From contig JASHRA010000044.1 in the NCBI GenBank assembly GCA_030038765.1, positions 1-10,839 on the forward strand: DNA of 10,839 bases. Direction: 5' to 3'. Numbering within the stretch: the first letter of the stretch is position 1; each line of letters begins with the position of its first letter. The translations under genes and the position numbers were made by a program. A model generated the notes under the pieces. That model saw only the letters and a list, made by a program, of their open reading frames with translations, did not search any database and was not told where the DNA came from. Positions 1-9,869 of the stretch are shown piece by piece. Source of the stretch: Candidatus Dormiibacterota bacterium (GTDB lineage: Bacteria > Chloroflexota > Dormibacteria > Aeolococcales > Bog-877).

Positions 1-254
1 TAGACACCGGTGATGAGGGCCAGGCCTACCACCACCTCACTGGCGGCGACCGCGATCACGATGAGCGCGAAGACCTGTCCCGCCATGGTGTGCGTGTAGC
101 GAGCGAAGGTCACCAGCGCCAGGTTGCCGGCGTTGAGCATGAGCTCGATGGACATGAAGACCACGAGCGGGTTGCGCCGGACCATGACCCCGAGGGAGCC
201 GAGGCTGAAGAGCGCGGCCGAGAGGATCAGGAAGCCGGGGAAGAGGTTGCTCAT
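1..254 (-). CDS. nuoK: NADH-quinone oxidoreductase subunit K (partial, 3' end off window)
   Basis: Small membrane subunit of complex I that helps form the proton path between the quinone module and the antiporter-like subunits. 84 codons are visible of a family usually about 100 long, so only the end of the third helix is missing. The two membrane glutamates important for coupling (E36 and E72 in E. coli) are present as E37, in the motif SIELMLNAGNLAL, and E73, in AASEVVVGLALI. Three helices are expected, near residues 5-25, 29-50 and 58-83. The start is ATG at 254-252, overlapping the nuoJ stop (ATGA), which suggests translational coupling. A purine-rich GGAGG (plus-strand 256-260) sits only one base from the ATG; an AGAGG at 259-263 is better spaced. 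nuoL, M and N would be expected beyond the left edge. Confidence 0.96.
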   Translation of the reverse strand, partial: MSNLFPGFLILSAALFSLGSLGVMVRRNPLVVFMSIELMLNAGNLALVTFARYTHTMAGQVFALIVIAVAASEVVVGLALITGV

Positions 255-790
255 TCCTCCTCTCCGGGGCGGCGCCGACGGGACAGGTAGACGGCGCCCA
301 CGGCCGCCACCAGCAGCAGCACCGAGGTCACCTCGAAGGGCAGCAGGAAGGTGGTGAAGAGCTGCTCGCCCAGCGTCTGGACCTGACCGTGGGCGTTCAC
401 CGTGACCGGGTTGAAGGGCCCCAGACCGCCGTGGAGCTGGCCGTTCGGCCCCACCGTGATGCCGTTCAGGGTCAGCCGCCCCACCACCACCGTGAACACG
501 ACCGCCGCCAGGCCCCCCAGCAGCACCCGCAGCTCCAGCGGCCGGACGCGCTCCTCCGCGCCCGGCGCCAGCAGGGCGATGATGAAGACGAAGAGGACCA
601 TGACCGCGCCGGCGTAGACGATGATCTGGACGGCGGCCAGGAACTGGGCGTCAAGGAGCAGGAAGAGCACCGCCAGCGCCACCATGTTGAGCACCAGGCT
701 GAGCGCGGCGTAGAGGGTGCGGCGGCTCGTCACCACCCCCACCCCTCCGAGGAAGGCGAGCAGCGCCGCCAGCCCGAAGATGACCGTCAT
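251..790 (-). CDS. nuoJ: NADH-quinone oxidoreductase subunit J
   Basis: Membrane subunit of complex I, 179 residues, in the normal family range. Five helices are predictable: about residues 3-20, 27-45, 51-74, 88-105 and 147-168. The third carries the hallmark QIIVYAGAVMVLFVFIIALL, the conserved segment that forms a pi-bulge and rearranges during turnover in solved complex I structures. Between helices 4 and 5 is an outer loop of about 40 residues rich in Gly, Asn and Gln (LTLNGITVGPNGQLHGGLGP and following). The start is ATG at 790-788, overlapping the nuoI stop as ATGA. The open frame continues upstream, but those codons are antisense-like Arg/Pro/Gly-rich sequence overlapping nuoI, so the longer form is rejected. 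The tail is charged (RRRRPGEEE). Expected to be co-translated with nuoI and nuoK. Confidence 0.96.
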   Translation of the reverse strand: MTVIFGLAALLAFLGGVGVVTSRRTLYAALSLVLNMVALAVLFLLLDAQFLAAVQIIVYAGAVMVLFVFIIALLAPGAEERVRPLELRVLLGGLAAVVFTVVVGRLTLNGITVGPNGQLHGGLGPFNPVTVNAHGQVQTLGEQLFTTFLLPFEVTSVLLLVAAVGAVYLSRRRRPGEEE

Positions 791-1377
791 ACAGGCGGCG
801 TGCCCCGTCCTTCGTCCGGTCGCACCGGGATCGGGGGGTTGAGCCCGGGAGCGCGGCCGGCGGGCCCGCGGTGCTCCGAGCCGGCCCCGAGCGGGGTCGG
901 CTGCGGGGCCGGGGACCCCGTCCCCTCCCCCGCCCCCTGGGACAGGGGCCGGAAGCCGGGCCAGGCCTCGAGCAGGTCGTCCTTGGTCGCCACCAGGCGC
1001 TCGCGCTTGTAGTCGGAGAGGTCGAGGCGGGGCCCCAGGGTGATGGCCTCGGTGGGGCAGGCCTCGGCGCAGTAGCCGCAGTAGATGCAGCGCATGAGGT
1101 TGATCTCGTAGCGGACGGCGTAGCGCTCCCCGGGCGAGACCGGGTGCTGGGGGTCGTTCTCGGCCGCCTGGACGTAGATGCAGCCCACCGGGCAGGCGCC
1201 AGCGCAGAGCTCGCAGCCGATGCACTTCTCGAGGCCGTTGTCGTAGCGGTGCAGGATGTGCCGTCCGCGATGCCGGGGGGGCACCGTCCGCTGCTCCTCC
1301 GGGTACTGGATGGTGACCGGCTTGGTGGTCATGGCGCGCATGGTCGTGCGCAACCCCCCGAGGAGCTCACGGAACAC
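787..1377 (-). CDS. nuoI: NADH-quinone oxidoreductase subunit I, two-[4Fe-4S] ferredoxin-like
   Basis: Peripheral-arm subunit that carries clusters N6a and N6b and passes electrons from NuoG to NuoB. It has two ferredoxin-type motifs: C52-x2-C55-x2-C58-x3-C62P and C97-x2-C100-x2-C103-x3-C107P, the eight expected ligands. An extra Cys66 follows in CPVGCIYV. The linker contains SPGERYAVRYEINLMRCIYC, in the style of actinobacterial NuoI. Length is 196 residues. The last 40 or so (from about 155) are a Pro/Gly-rich, low-complexity extension with no recognised domain, beyond the usual end of the family. The start is GTG at 1377-1375, chosen because AGGGAGGT (plus-strand 1385-1392) lies seven bases upstream; the later ATG codons (M13, M16) lack such a site. 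A 45-base gap separates it from nuoH; its stop overlaps the nuoJ start. Confidence 0.95.
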   Translation of the reverse strand: MFRELLGGLRTTMRAMTTKPVTIQYPEEQRTVPPRHRGRHILHRYDNGLEKCIGCELCAGACPVGCIYVQAAENDPQHPVSPGERYAVRYEINLMRCIYCGYCAEACPTEAITLGPRLDLSDYKRERLVATKDDLLEAWPGFRPLSQGAGEGTGSPAPQPTPLGAGSEHRGPAGRAPGLNPPIPVRPDEGRGTPPV

Positions 1378-1384
1378 GGCGTCT

Positions 1385-1392
1385 ACCTCCCT
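1385..1392 (-). promoter_or_regulatory. Shine-Dalgarno site of nuoI
   Basis: The minus strand reads AGGGAGGT, a near-perfect anti-16S complement, seven bases before the GTG at 1377. It sits in the 45-base gap after nuoH and is one of the strongest ribosome binding sites in the window. It decides the GTG start of nuoI. Confidence 0.75.
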
Positions 1393-1422
1393 TGGTCGTC
1401 GTCTGGGACGCGCCGGACTGGC

Positions 1423-2477
1423 TCACCGGACGGCCACGAAGACGGCGGTGACGAGGATGTTGGCCAGGCCGAGCGGCAGCAGCACCTTCCAGCCGAACTG
1501 CATCAGGCGGTCGTAGCGGAGCCTGGGGAAGGTCCAGCGGACCCAGATCATGATGAAGAGGAGCAGGCCCACCTTGGCCCCGAACCAGAGTGGGCCGAGC
1601 CAGTTGGGCAGGAACCAGAGCGGCGCCATCCAGCCGCCCAGGAACATCACCGTCGCGATCGAGGAGACGGTGATCATGTTGATGTACTCGGCCATGAAGA
1701 AGAGGCCGAAGCGCATGCCGGCGTACTCCGTGTGGTAGCCGGCGACCAGCTCCGCCTCAGCCTCGGGCAGGTCGAAGGGCAGCCGGTTGGTCTCCGCCAG
1801 GCCGGCCGTGAAGTAGAGCAGGAAGCCCAGGGGCTGGAGGAAGACGAACCAGAGCGAGTGCTGCTGGCCCACGATCGCCTCCAGGTTGAGGGAGCCGGCC
1901 AGGAGGATCGGCCCCACCAGGGCGAAGCTGACCGCCATCTCGTAGCTGATCAGCTGCGCCGAACTCCGCAGCGCCCCCAGCAGGGAGTACTTGGAATTGC
2001 TGGCCCAGCCACCGAGGAAGATGGCGTAGACGCCGAGCGAGGTCACCGCCAGGATGAAGAGCAGGCCCACGTTGAGGTGGGCCAGGTCCCAGTGCAGGGG
2101 GTAGCCGCCGGGGCAGCTGGCGGAGAGCGGGCCGGCCCCACCGGTGCCGCCGATGCAGATGGTCTGGTTGACCGGGATGGTGGCGAAGGCGAAGAGCGCG
2201 GCCGCCGCCGCCAGGGCCGGGGCCAGCAGGTAGAGGAAGTGGTCCCGCCCCTCGGGCGCCGCCTTCTCCTTCAGGAACAGCTTGACCGCGTCGGCGGCGG
2301 GCTGGAGGAAGCCGAAGGGCCCGACCCGGTTGGGCCCGAAGCGGAGCTGGATCCGGGCCGAGATCTTGCGCTCGGCCAGGGTGAGGTAGGCGAAGGTGGT
2401 GGCGAGGACGAAGATGATGAGGATCCCCTTGACCAGGGCCACCACCACCGCCAGCAGGACCGAGGTCGCGGCAGGGC

Positions 2478-2481
<4 letters not shown>
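1423..2481 (-). CDS. nuoH: NADH-quinone oxidoreductase subunit H
   Basis: Membrane subunit that forms the quinone entry channel and links the peripheral arm to the proton pumps. Length is 352 residues with eight or so helices. The cytoplasmic loop 1 signature is clear (AERKISARIQLRFGPNRVGP, residues 36-55, then FLQPAADAVKLFLKE). So is the acidic loop around LAETNRLPFDLPEAEAELV and the segment GYHTEYAGMRFGLFFMAEY, which hold the charged residues of the E-channel and quinone chamber. I choose the TTG at 2481-2479, which overlaps the nuoG stop (TTGA). No ATG exists near the N-terminus, and the alternatives are GTG codons inside helix 1. A weak site only precedes it, so coupling to nuoG translation is likely. 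Unusual: about 25 extra residues in the outer loop after helix 2 (residues 105-131), with Cys109 and Cys123. Confidence 0.94.
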
Positions 2482-4391
<1,910 letters not shown>

Positions 4392-5675
4392 CTAGGCGGC
4401 CGCCCCGAGGGCCGAGCGGACCGGGCAGGCCCCGGCCCCGCAGTGGCTGTGGAACTCCTCGGGGAACATGCGGTAGGCGGACATGACGAACCAGGTGGCG
4501 GTGTCCCCCAGGGGGCAGAAGCAGCGGCCGTCCATGGCCCGGCAGACGTCGGGGAGCGTGCCCAGCTCGGCCTCGGTGGCCAGCCCCGCCTCCAGCCGGT
4601 GCATCAGCTCGCTCTCGAAGTAGGTGCCCTCGCGGCAGGGGACGCACTTGCCGCAGGACTCGTGGCGGTAGAAGTCGACGAGGCGCATGGAGACGTCGAC
4701 CAGGCAGGTCGTCTCGTCCATCACCACCAGGGCCCCGGCGCCCAGCGACGAGCCCGCGTCGCTCACGGCCTTGAAGTCGAGGGCGAGGTCCAGGTGCTGC
4801 GGGCCCAGGATCTGCATCGAGCCGCCGCCGGGCTGCATGGCCTTGAAGTGGTGGCCCGGGCGCACCCCGCCGGCCAGCTCGATCAGCTCGCGGAAGGTGG
4901 TCTTGCCCATGGCCACCTCGAACGTCCCCGGCGACTGGACGTGGCCGCTGACGCAGAAGAGCCGGCTGCCCGGGCTGCCCTCGGTGCCCAGGGCGGCGTA
5001 GGCGGCCCCGCCCTCCACGACGATGTAGGGCAGGTTGGAGAGCGTTTCCACGTTGTTGACCACGGTGGGCTGGCCGTACAGGCCCTTGACCGCCGGGAAG
5101 GGTGGCTTCAGCCGGGGCTGGCCGCGGCGACCCTCGAGCGAGTCGAGCAGGGCCGTCTCCTCGCCGCATATGTAGGCCCCGGCCCCGCCGTGGACGATCA
5201 GCTCGCAGCCCCACTCCCCGCCCAGCACCGAGGGGCCGCAGAGGTGGGCCGAGTAGGCCTCGCGCACGGCCCGCTCCAGCAGCTCGCGCTGGCGCCGGTA
5301 CTCCCCCCGGATGTAGATGAAGGCGTGGGAGACCTGGAGCGCGAAGGCGGCGATCATGGCTCCCTCGATCAGCTGGTGGGGCATCTCCTCGAGCAGGACC
5401 CGGTCCTTGAAGCAGCCCGGCTCCGACTCGTCGGCGTTGACGCAGAGGTAGCGGGGGAAGACGCCCTGGGGCAGGAACGACCACTTGGTGGCGGTGGGGA
5501 ACGCAGCCCCGCCCCTGCCCCTCAGGCCGGAGGCCTTGACCTCCGCCGCGACCGCCTCCGGGCCCACCCGGAGGGCCTTCTCCAGGCCCCGGTAGCCACC
5601 CACGCGCCGGTAGCCCTCGAGGCCGGTCACGCCGGGGGCGCCGAAGTGGCGGGTGAGGACCTTGACCTCAGGCAC
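4392..5675 (-). CDS. nuoF: NADH-quinone oxidoreductase subunit F (NADH- and FMN-binding)
   Basis: Catalytic subunit that oxidises NADH through FMN and feeds cluster N3. Length is 427 residues, normal for the family. The NADH/FMN-binding loop is RGRGGAAFPTATKW (residues 52-65). VNADESEPGCFKDR (79-92) and GAGAYICGEETALLDSLEG (164-182) complete the flavin site. The soluble-ligand-binding region follows (about 239-290). The C-terminal [4Fe-4S] motif is ESC341GKC344VPC347REG with the fourth ligand C387 in CPLGD, 40 residues on as in Thermus Nqo1. The extreme C-terminus has two extra cysteines (HCGAGACPV). The start is GTG at 5675-5673 with AGGAG eight bases upstream. The first eight bases overlap the end of nuoE. 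Partners are NuoE and NuoG, encoded on either side. Confidence 0.97.
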   Translation of the reverse strand: MPEVKVLTRHFGAPGVTGLEGYRRVGGYRGLEKALRVGPEAVAAEVKASGLRGRGGAAFPTATKWSFLPQGVFPRYLCVNADESEPGCFKDRVLLEEMPHQLIEGAMIAAFALQVSHAFIYIRGEYRRQRELLERAVREAYSAHLCGPSVLGGEWGCELIVHGGAGAYICGEETALLDSLEGRRGQPRLKPPFPAVKGLYGQPTVVNNVETLSNLPYIVVEGGAAYAALGTEGSPGSRLFCVSGHVQSPGTFEVAMGKTTFRELIELAGGVRPGHHFKAMQPGGGSMQILGPQHLDLALDFKAVSDAGSSLGAGALVVMDETTCLVDVSMRLVDFYRHESCGKCVPCREGTYFESELMHRLEAGLATEAELGTLPDVCRAMDGRCFCPLGDTATWFVMSAYRMFPEEFHSHCGAGACPVRSALGAAA

Positions 5676-6210
5676 GGGCCCGGCTCCTGCGCCCCCGAGG
5701 GGCCCCGCTGCGGACCTGCTCCAGGACCGCGTCGGCAGCGGCCGCGTCCAGGTTCTCGTAGCTGATCCGGTCCACCTGCATCATGGGGGCGCCGCCGCAG
5801 GCGCCGAGGCACTCGACCGTCCCCTCCAGGGTGAAGGCGCCGTCCTCGGTGGTGCCGCCGTCCTCCACGCCCAGCGCCCGCTCCAGGTGGCGCAGCAGCT
5901 CGTCCGCGCCCCGCAGCCCGCAGGAGACGTTGCGGCAGACCTGGATCAGATGCTCCCCGGCGCGGTGCCGGAAGTACATGGAGTAGAAGGTGGCCACCGC
6001 CTCCACTTCGGAGGGCTCCAGGCCCAGCTCCTCGGCCACGGCGAGGAGCGCGGCCGGGGTGAGGTAGCCGAGCTCCTCCTGGACGGCCCAGAGCGAGGGC
6101 AGGATGGCCGAGCTGGCCCAGGGATAGAGCTGCTTGGAACGCCTGATCCGGGCCAGGGTCTCACGGCCCAGGGGCGGGGCCTCGGCCGCCCCCGGACCGG
6201 AATCAGCCAC
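5668..6210 (-). CDS. nuoE: NADH-quinone oxidoreductase subunit E, [2Fe-2S] thioredoxin-like
   Basis: 24-kDa type subunit that holds cluster N1a next to NuoF. Length is 180 residues. The N-terminal helical part has the family pattern (YPWASSAILPSLWAVQEELG, residues 29-48). VEAVATFYSMYF (69-80) precedes the thioredoxin-like fold. The [2Fe-2S] ligands are C92-x4-C97 and C134-x3-C138, in VCRNVSCGLRG and VECLGACGGAPMMQVD. The start is a GTG at 6210-6208. No good Shine-Dalgarno site is visible; the nearest purine run is GCAGGGGCGG about ten or more bases upstream, so the exact start is less sure. As the first gene after the break in the nuo cluster, it probably has its own promoter in 6211-6385, shared back to back with the flippase gene. 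It overlaps nuoF by eight bases. Confidence 0.95.
   Translation of the reverse strand: MADSGPGAAEAPPLGRETLARIRRSKQLYPWASSAILPSLWAVQEELGYLTPAALLAVAEELGLEPSEVEAVATFYSMYFRHRAGEHLIQVCRNVSCGLRGADELLRHLERALGVEDGGTTEDGAFTLEGTVECLGACGGAPMMQVDRISYENLDAAAADAVLEQVRSGAPRGRRSRARA
5684..5688 (-). promoter_or_regulatory. Shine-Dalgarno site of nuoF
   Basis: AGGAG on the minus strand, eight bases before the GTG at 5675 and inside the 3' end of nuoE. It fixes the GTG start of nuoF, since no ATG lies nearby in frame. Confidence 0.65.
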
Positions 6211-6385
6211 CGGAGCGTGGGCCGCCCCTGCCCCCGAGGGCGCTGGGGCGGGGGGACCCGGGGCGGCAGAGGGCGCGCTTCCGCTTGCCGGAGCTCATTC
6301 GAAGTCCACTTTACCAAGCCCGCCGCCCGCCCCGGAGATGGCCCCGCCACCACCCCGGGGGCCCCGGTGCCTCAGGATTAGGGAC
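6211..6385. promoter_or_regulatory. Divergent intergenic region between nuoE and flippase gene
   Basis: The only sizeable non-coding stretch in the window, flanked by two gene starts pointing away from each other. It contains a locally AT-richer island at about 6296-6318 (core TTCGAAGTCCACTTTACC), unlike the G+C-rich surroundings. On the minus strand TAAAGT (6313-6308) fits a TANNNT -10 element for nuoE, but no convincing -35 lies at the right distance. On the plus strand TTGCCG (6285-6290) is a possible -35, with only a poor -10 (around 6310-6315). That promoters lie here follows mainly from gene layout; the individual boxes are weak guesses. Confidence 0.4.
6374..6377 (+). promoter_or_regulatory. 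Candidate Shine-Dalgarno site of the flippase gene
   Basis: AGGA eight bases before the GTG at 6386. It is the reason for preferring this start over the in-frame ATG at 6338, where the only purine run (CGGAG) touches the ATG with no spacing. Confidence 0.45.
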
Positions 6386-7693
6386 GTGACTCCGCCCCCG
6401 CCGGCAGGCCCCGAGGGGGTGCCCCTCCCGGTCCTGCCCGAGCCCCTGGGCCGAGGGGCGCGGCTGCGCTCGCTGCTCTCCAACCCGCTGGTGCGCCACA
6501 ACCTGCTCTACCTCGTGGGCATCGGAGGTTCGGGGGCCGGGGTGCTGGTCGCGCAGTCCTACGGGGCGCACCACCTGACCGCCGCCGGCAACGGCGAGTC
6601 GACCTCGGTGGTGGCGGTGCTGAACCTCCTCTACACCACCTCCTACGTGGTCGCCGCCGGGGCCGCCCGCGAGGTGGCCGCCTCGGCCGCCCGGGGCGTG
6701 CCCGCCGGCCAGCGCTGGCCCGACCTGCGCCGCAGCACCTGGCGCCTGGGGCTGGCCCTGGGCGGGGCCATGGTCCCCATCGACGTCCTGCTCGCCTTCC
6801 TCCTCCACCTCCCCCACCCCGAGGTCCTGGCGGCCACCGTGGTGGCGGCGCCCCTGGCCGCCTTCGACGGGGCCCAGCGCGGATACCTCCAGGGGGCCCG
6901 GGACTTCCGGCGCCTGGCCCTCAACTTCCTCCTCTACGGCTCCACCGTGGTCGTGCTGACCGTCCTCTTCCTGCACCTGGGGCTGGGCTCGGCGGCGGTG
7001 CCGCTGGCGACCGTGGGGGGCGCCCTGGGCTCGGCCGTGTACCCGCGCCACCCGCGCCCGCGCCAGGCCGCCGAGACCACCTCCCACGGACCCCTCATCG
7101 ACTACACGGTGGTGGCCGGGGCCGCCACCGCCCCGCTCTTCAACAACGTCGACGTGGTGGCCGCGCGCCACGTGCTCCCGGCCGCCGGGGCCGGCCTCTA
7201 CTCCGGCCTCTCGACCATGGGCAAGATCATCTTCTTCGGCACCAGCAGCCTCAGCGCCGTCATGTACCCGCGGCTGGCGGCGGCCGCCACCGCCGGGGCC
7301 CGCCGGCGCCTGCTGGTCCAGACCCTCACCGTCCTGGCCGGCGTGGACGCCGTGGTGCTGCTGGTCTACGGCCTGCTGGCCCCCCACCTGCTGCGGTTGG
7401 TGCTGGGCCGGACCTACGTCCGGGACTCCTCGCTGCTGCTCCTCTTCGGCTGCGGCGTGGTCGGGCTGACGCTGGTCAACCTGCTCGTCTACTACGGCAT
7501 GGGGACGCGCCACAGCCACTTCGCGGTGGTCCCGGCGGTGGGGGTGCCGGCGCTCATCGCCTGGCTCTTCACCTCGCCCCCGGAGCTGTCCGCCTTCGTC
7601 CCCCGGATCGCCAGCGCGCTCATCATCCTGGCCCTGCTGGAGGCGCTGGTGGTGCTGCCCGGGGCGCTGCGGAGGCGGCCGGCGGCGGGCTAG
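6386..7693 (+). CDS. MOP-superfamily (Wzx/MurJ-like) polysaccharide or lipid-linked oligosaccharide flippase
   Basis: Polytopic membrane protein of 435 residues with about 12 predicted helices, of the oligosaccharide flippase/polysaccharide biosynthesis family. Members move lipid-linked sugars or related lipids across the cytoplasmic membrane; the substrate here is unknown. A Pro-rich, Arg-containing N-terminal tail of about 35 residues precedes helix 1 (HNLLYLVGIGGSGAGVLVAQ). A family-like second half begins with NNVDVVAARHVLP, then GAGLYSGLSTMGKIIFF and AVMYPRLA, the pattern seen at the start of the second lobe of Wzx-type proteins. The GTG at 6386 is chosen for its AGGA; the in-frame ATG at 6338 would add 16 residues. 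It is the only plus-strand gene here. It sits between nuoE (divergent) and the MBL gene (convergent, 71-base overlap), with no glycosyltransferase or other envelope gene in view. Family confidence is moderate to good; the precise role is unassigned. Confidence 0.85.
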   Translation: MTPPPPAGPEGVPLPVLPEPLGRGARLRSLLSNPLVRHNLLYLVGIGGSGAGVLVAQSYGAHHLTAAGNGESTSVVAVLNLLYTTSYVVAAGAAREVAASAARGVPAGQRWPDLRRSTWRLGLALGGAMVPIDVLLAFLLHLPHPEVLAATVVAAPLAAFDGAQRGYLQGARDFRRLALNFLLYGSTVVVLTVLFLHLGLGSAAVPLATVGGALGSAVYPRHPRPRQAAETTSHGPLIDYTVVAGAATAPLFNNVDVVAARHVLPAAGAGLYSGLSTMGKIIFFGTSSLSAVMYPRLAAAATAGARRRLLVQTLTVLAGVDAVVLLVYGLLAPHLLRLVLGRTYVRDSSLLLLFGCGVVGLTLVNLLVYYGMGTRHSHFAVVPAVGVPALIAWLFTSPPELSAFVPRIASALIILALLEALVVLPGALRRRPAAG

Positions 7694-8528
7694 CGCCGGG
7701 CCGGTCGGGCCCCTCCAGGGCCGCGCCGCTGAGCCACTCCAGGTAGCGGCGGGAGCTCCGCTCCACCACCTCCGCCGCGCCCTCGGCGATGACCGCCTCC
7801 CACCAGCCGCCGTAGATGCGGTCGTAGGCGAGCCCGGCGAGGGAGGCGAGGATCCCCTCCACCAGGGAGCGGGGCAGGGGCAGCCGGTTGGGCGCGCTGC
7901 GGATGAAGGTGACCCGGTCCCGCCCCGGGGTGACCAGCATGGTGTCGCCGGTGAAGAGGGCCCCCCGGCCGCCCGCCCCGGCCGCCCAGTGGAGCACGCT
8001 GCTGCCCTCGAAGTGGCCCCCGCACTGGACCAGGGTGACGCCCGGCGCCAACTCCTGGCGCCCCCTCCAGGGCCGCACCGCGGGGTCCGGGCGCGTGACC
8101 CAGGCGAGGTCCACCTCGGGCACCAGAAGGGGCGCGTCGAAGGCGTGCGCCCACTCCACCATGGCGCCGTAGAAGTGGGGGTGGCTGGCGGTCACCGCGA
8201 CCAGGCCGCCGCGGCGGCGGACGAAGTCGGTGGCCCCGCGGTCGAGGAACCCGGGCACGTCGAAGAGGACGTTGCCGCCCCCGAGCCGCAGCAGCAGTCC
8301 CCGCTGCCCGATGCCGAGGCTGGGCGTGACCCCGAGGCCGTGCAGCCCCGGCTCCAGCTCGCGGAGCTGGCAGCGGTGGCCGGCCCGGGCCAGCTCCGGG
8401 AGGCTGGACCAGCGCTGGCCCTCGGCCGGCACCCACTGGCGCTCGTCGTCGCAGATGAGGCAGCGCCGGGGCGGGGCCTCGCTCTCCGGGTAGTGGTTGG
8501 CGCAGGTGGCGCAGACCCAGACGGTCAC
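7623..8528 (-). CDS. MBL-fold protein with N-terminal two-CxxC zinc-ribbon/rubredoxin-like segment
   Basis: A 301-residue protein. Residues 6-26 carry C6-x2-C9 and C23-x2-C26 (CATC and CLIC), a likely zinc or iron knuckle. A metallo-beta-lactamase-like domain follows (about 60-260). The usual HxHxDH motif is replaced by H116-P-H118-F-Y-G. H172 (CGGHFEG) and D195 (FTGD) are retained. The final His position appears to be replaced in IYGGWWEAV (from residue 238). I recall related uncharacterised actinobacterial proteins with the same HPHFYGxMVEW and GGHF features, so this looks like family character rather than decay. Substrate and activity are unknown. The last 23 residues (Ala/Pro-rich) overlap the flippase gene on the other strand. 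The start is GTG at 8528, right before the zinc-ribbon; a weak ribosome site. It lies 54 bases after nuoD and is probably co-transcribed with nuoBCD. Confidence 0.85.
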   Translation of the reverse strand: MTVWVCATCANHYPESEAPPRRCLICDDERQWVPAEGQRWSSLPELARAGHRCQLRELEPGLHGLGVTPSLGIGQRGLLLRLGGGNVLFDVPGFLDRGATDFVRRRGGLVAVTASHPHFYGAMVEWAHAFDAPLLVPEVDLAWVTRPDPAVRPWRGRQELAPGVTLVQCGGHFEGSSVLHWAAGAGGRGALFTGDTMLVTPGRDRVTFIRSAPNRLPLPRSLVEGILASLAGLAYDRIYGGWWEAVIAEGAAEVVERSSRRYLEWLSGAALEGPDRPGASPPPAASAAPRAAPPAPPAGPG

Positions 8529-8582
8529 CGCGGCGGTGGGATCGGCACCGGGCTCAGACCGAGGGGCCCGCGCGGGGCCGCC

Positions 8583-9868
<1,286 letters not shown>

Positions 9869-9869
<1 letters not shown>

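Noticed and set aside
6298..6303. TTCGAA palindrome as an operator
   Set aside because: Six bases is too short to call an operator and no second copy or longer dyad was seen around it.
6134..6385. Longer N-terminus for the flippase, starting inside nuoE
   Set aside because: The added residues are low-complexity Pro/Ala/Gly, overlap nuoE antisense, and have no ribosome site; the GTG at 6386 has a spaced AGGA.
6311..7519. A 402-codon minus-strand open frame opposite the flippase gene
   Set aside because: It is Gly/His/Gln/Val-rich and repetitive in feel, whereas the plus strand gives a clean 12-helix membrane protein.
8529..8582. Terminator between nuoD and the MBL gene
   Set aside because: The 54-base gap shows no convincing hairpin followed by a T-run, so read-through is more likely.
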